Of a DNA stretch of 6,277 nt, positions 5,454 through 6,277 are shown in pieces (the first letter of the stretch is position 1; each line of letters starts with the position of its first letter). The notes beneath the pieces were generated by a model, which was given only the letters and a program-made list of their open reading frames with translations, made no database searches and was not told the origin of the DNA. The stretch lies in assembly GCA_003566475.1 (NCBI GenBank), contig PXDE01000221.1:1-6277 (forward strand), in the 5' to 3' direction. The DNA is from PVC group bacterium. Lineage in GTDB: Bacteria > Verrucomicrobiota > Kiritimatiellia > SS1-B-03-39 > PXDE01. Both the position numbers and the translations under genes were made by a program.

Positions 5454-6228
5454 GGCGGAAGGGGTCGCCTACCTGCTGATCAGCGGTCAGGCGGCAGTGC
5501 TCTATGGGGCTTCGACGTTCTCCGAGGATATCGACCTCTGGATCGATCCCGGCCCGGACAACGCGGACGCGCTGGTGCGGGCCCTGGCCGCGTGCGGGGC
5601 CCGCTACTACAAGCTCACGCCGCCGCTCTCGGGGGAATTCCTCCGGGAAGGCCACGGGTTCCACTTCCTGATTCCGGACGATCCCGAGGTGTTTCTCGAT
5701 GTCATGGGCTGCCCCCCGCGGGTGGGATCCTTCGCCGACGCCCGTCGCCGGGCCCGGACCTTGGCCACCCCGTGGGGCGATCTGCCGGTGGTCGGCATCC
5801 GCGATCTCGTCGCGCTCAAGACCACGCAGCGCATGGCGGACTACCCGGTGATCGACCGACTGGTGCTTCGCGAACTCGAGACCTGCCGTCCCCTCTCGGA
5901 GGACGACCTGGGATGGGCGGCGGAACATCTCTATACGCAGGAAGGCTGGGACGAGGCGATGACCGTCGCGCCAGACCTAGCCGGCCGACCGGACCCCGAT
6001 TCGGCGCTGGGCCGGTATGTCCGCACCGCATCTTCCGGAGAGGAGGCGCCCCGGGAGGTCCGGGACGGGGCCGAGCGCGAGCTGTGGGAGAAGATGCAGG
6101 CCGCCCGCGATGCGGATCGCACGCACTGGAAAAACATCATTGACCAACTCCGGGAACTGCGGCGGCAGGGGCTCCTGGTTCCGGAGGGAACCCCGGTCGC
6201 CCCTCCGGGCGGTCGGCCAGACGGCTGA
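5425..6228 (+). CDS. Nucleotidyltransferase of DUF1814/AbiEii-like type
   Basis: A 267-residue protein with a nucleotidyltransferase fold, expected to transfer a nucleotide to RNA, protein or a small molecule. Seen: the hallmark lies in LLISGQAAVLYGASTFSEDIDLWI, with Gly21 and the metal-binding pair Asp35 and Asp37; a third acidic residue is Asp92 in VFLDVMG; and a GIRDLVALKTTQRM segment (124-137) with Lys132 resembles the DLIALK helix of AbiEii/DUF1814 proteins. The usual GG or GS of the first motif is GQ here. Residues about 213-252 are a charged helix, possibly coiled coil, and the tail is Pro/Gly-rich. The ATG at 5425 is chosen because the domain begins at once and it overlaps the small upstream gene; longer starts only add out-of-frame sequence of that gene. 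The partner is not an AbiEi-like winged-helix protein, so a toxin-antitoxin role remains inference. Confidence 0.8.
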   Translation: MIESFFRSLEAEGVAYLLISGQAAVLYGASTFSEDIDLWIDPGPDNADALVRALAACGARYYKLTPPLSGEFLREGHGFHFLIPDDPEVFLDVMGCPPRVGSFADARRRARTLATPWGDLPVVGIRDLVALKTTQRMADYPVIDRLVLRELETCRPLSEDDLGWAAEHLYTQEGWDEAMTVAPDLAGRPDPDSALGRYVRTASSGEEAPREVRDGAERELWEKMQAARDADRTHWKNIIDQLRELRRQGLLVPEGTPVAPPGGRPDG

Positions 6229-6240
6229 ACGCCCCAGATT

Positions 6241-6277
6241 CCACCCACCCATCCATCCACTCATCCATCCCCCCCCC
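6241..6277 (-). repeat. CCAT-type low-complexity array, inverted copy, running off the window
   Basis: Twelve bases after the nucleotidyltransferase stop, the plus strand becomes CCAC/CCAT tetranucleotides and ends in nine C. Read on the minus strand it is GGATGGATGAGTGGATGG-like, the same type as 5149-5202 in opposite orientation. Its full extent is cut by the window end. Confidence 0.75.

Overview
This is a GC-rich bacterial window. Every complete gene I accept lies on the plus strand, and the only minus-strand gene is cut off at position 1. The organism is probably a high-GC Gram-negative. The RAYT transposase style, the abundant GTAG-hairpin repeats, the secreted hydrolase with an LPV-type Ig-like tail and the CAZyme suit Verrucomicrobiota (Opitutae-like), but that is inference and no marker gene is present.

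Layout. Positions 1-103 (minus) hold the first 34 codons of a REP-associated tyrosine transposase (RAYT), with a strong ribosome binding site at 111-116. A GTAG-preceded palindrome at 124-149 lies just upstream. Positions 192-390 carry six CTGTCC-core direct repeats. Then follow a cytosolic beta-lactamase-fold serine hydrolase (471-1877), a secreted alpha/beta hydrolase with an Ig-like C-terminus (2160-3797), a cytosolic GH5 glycoside hydrolase (4147-5148), and a two-gene module (5259-6228). That module is a 64-residue protein overlapping by 29 bases a DUF1814/AbiEii-like nucleotidyltransferase.

The most interesting structure is between the genes. The gaps 1874-2041 and 3854-4072 are built from GTAG tetranucleotides each followed by a short palindrome with a GCCA or GCCAA loop. 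They alternate in orientation and are joined by recurring linkers, which is the architecture of REP sequences and BIMEs mobilised by RAYT transposases. One element starts exactly on the stop codon of the serine hydrolase. A second notable structure is that the small-protein/nucleotidyltransferase module is bracketed by GGAT-type low-complexity arrays in opposite orientation (5149-5202 and 6241-6277), as if it were a discrete cassette.

The hydrolases and GH5 enzyme are consistent with ester and glycan breakdown, but the REP-filled gaps between them argue for separate transcription units. The nucleotidyltransferase pair looks like an accessory, possibly toxin-antitoxin-like, module. No rRNA, tRNA or CRISPR array was seen.
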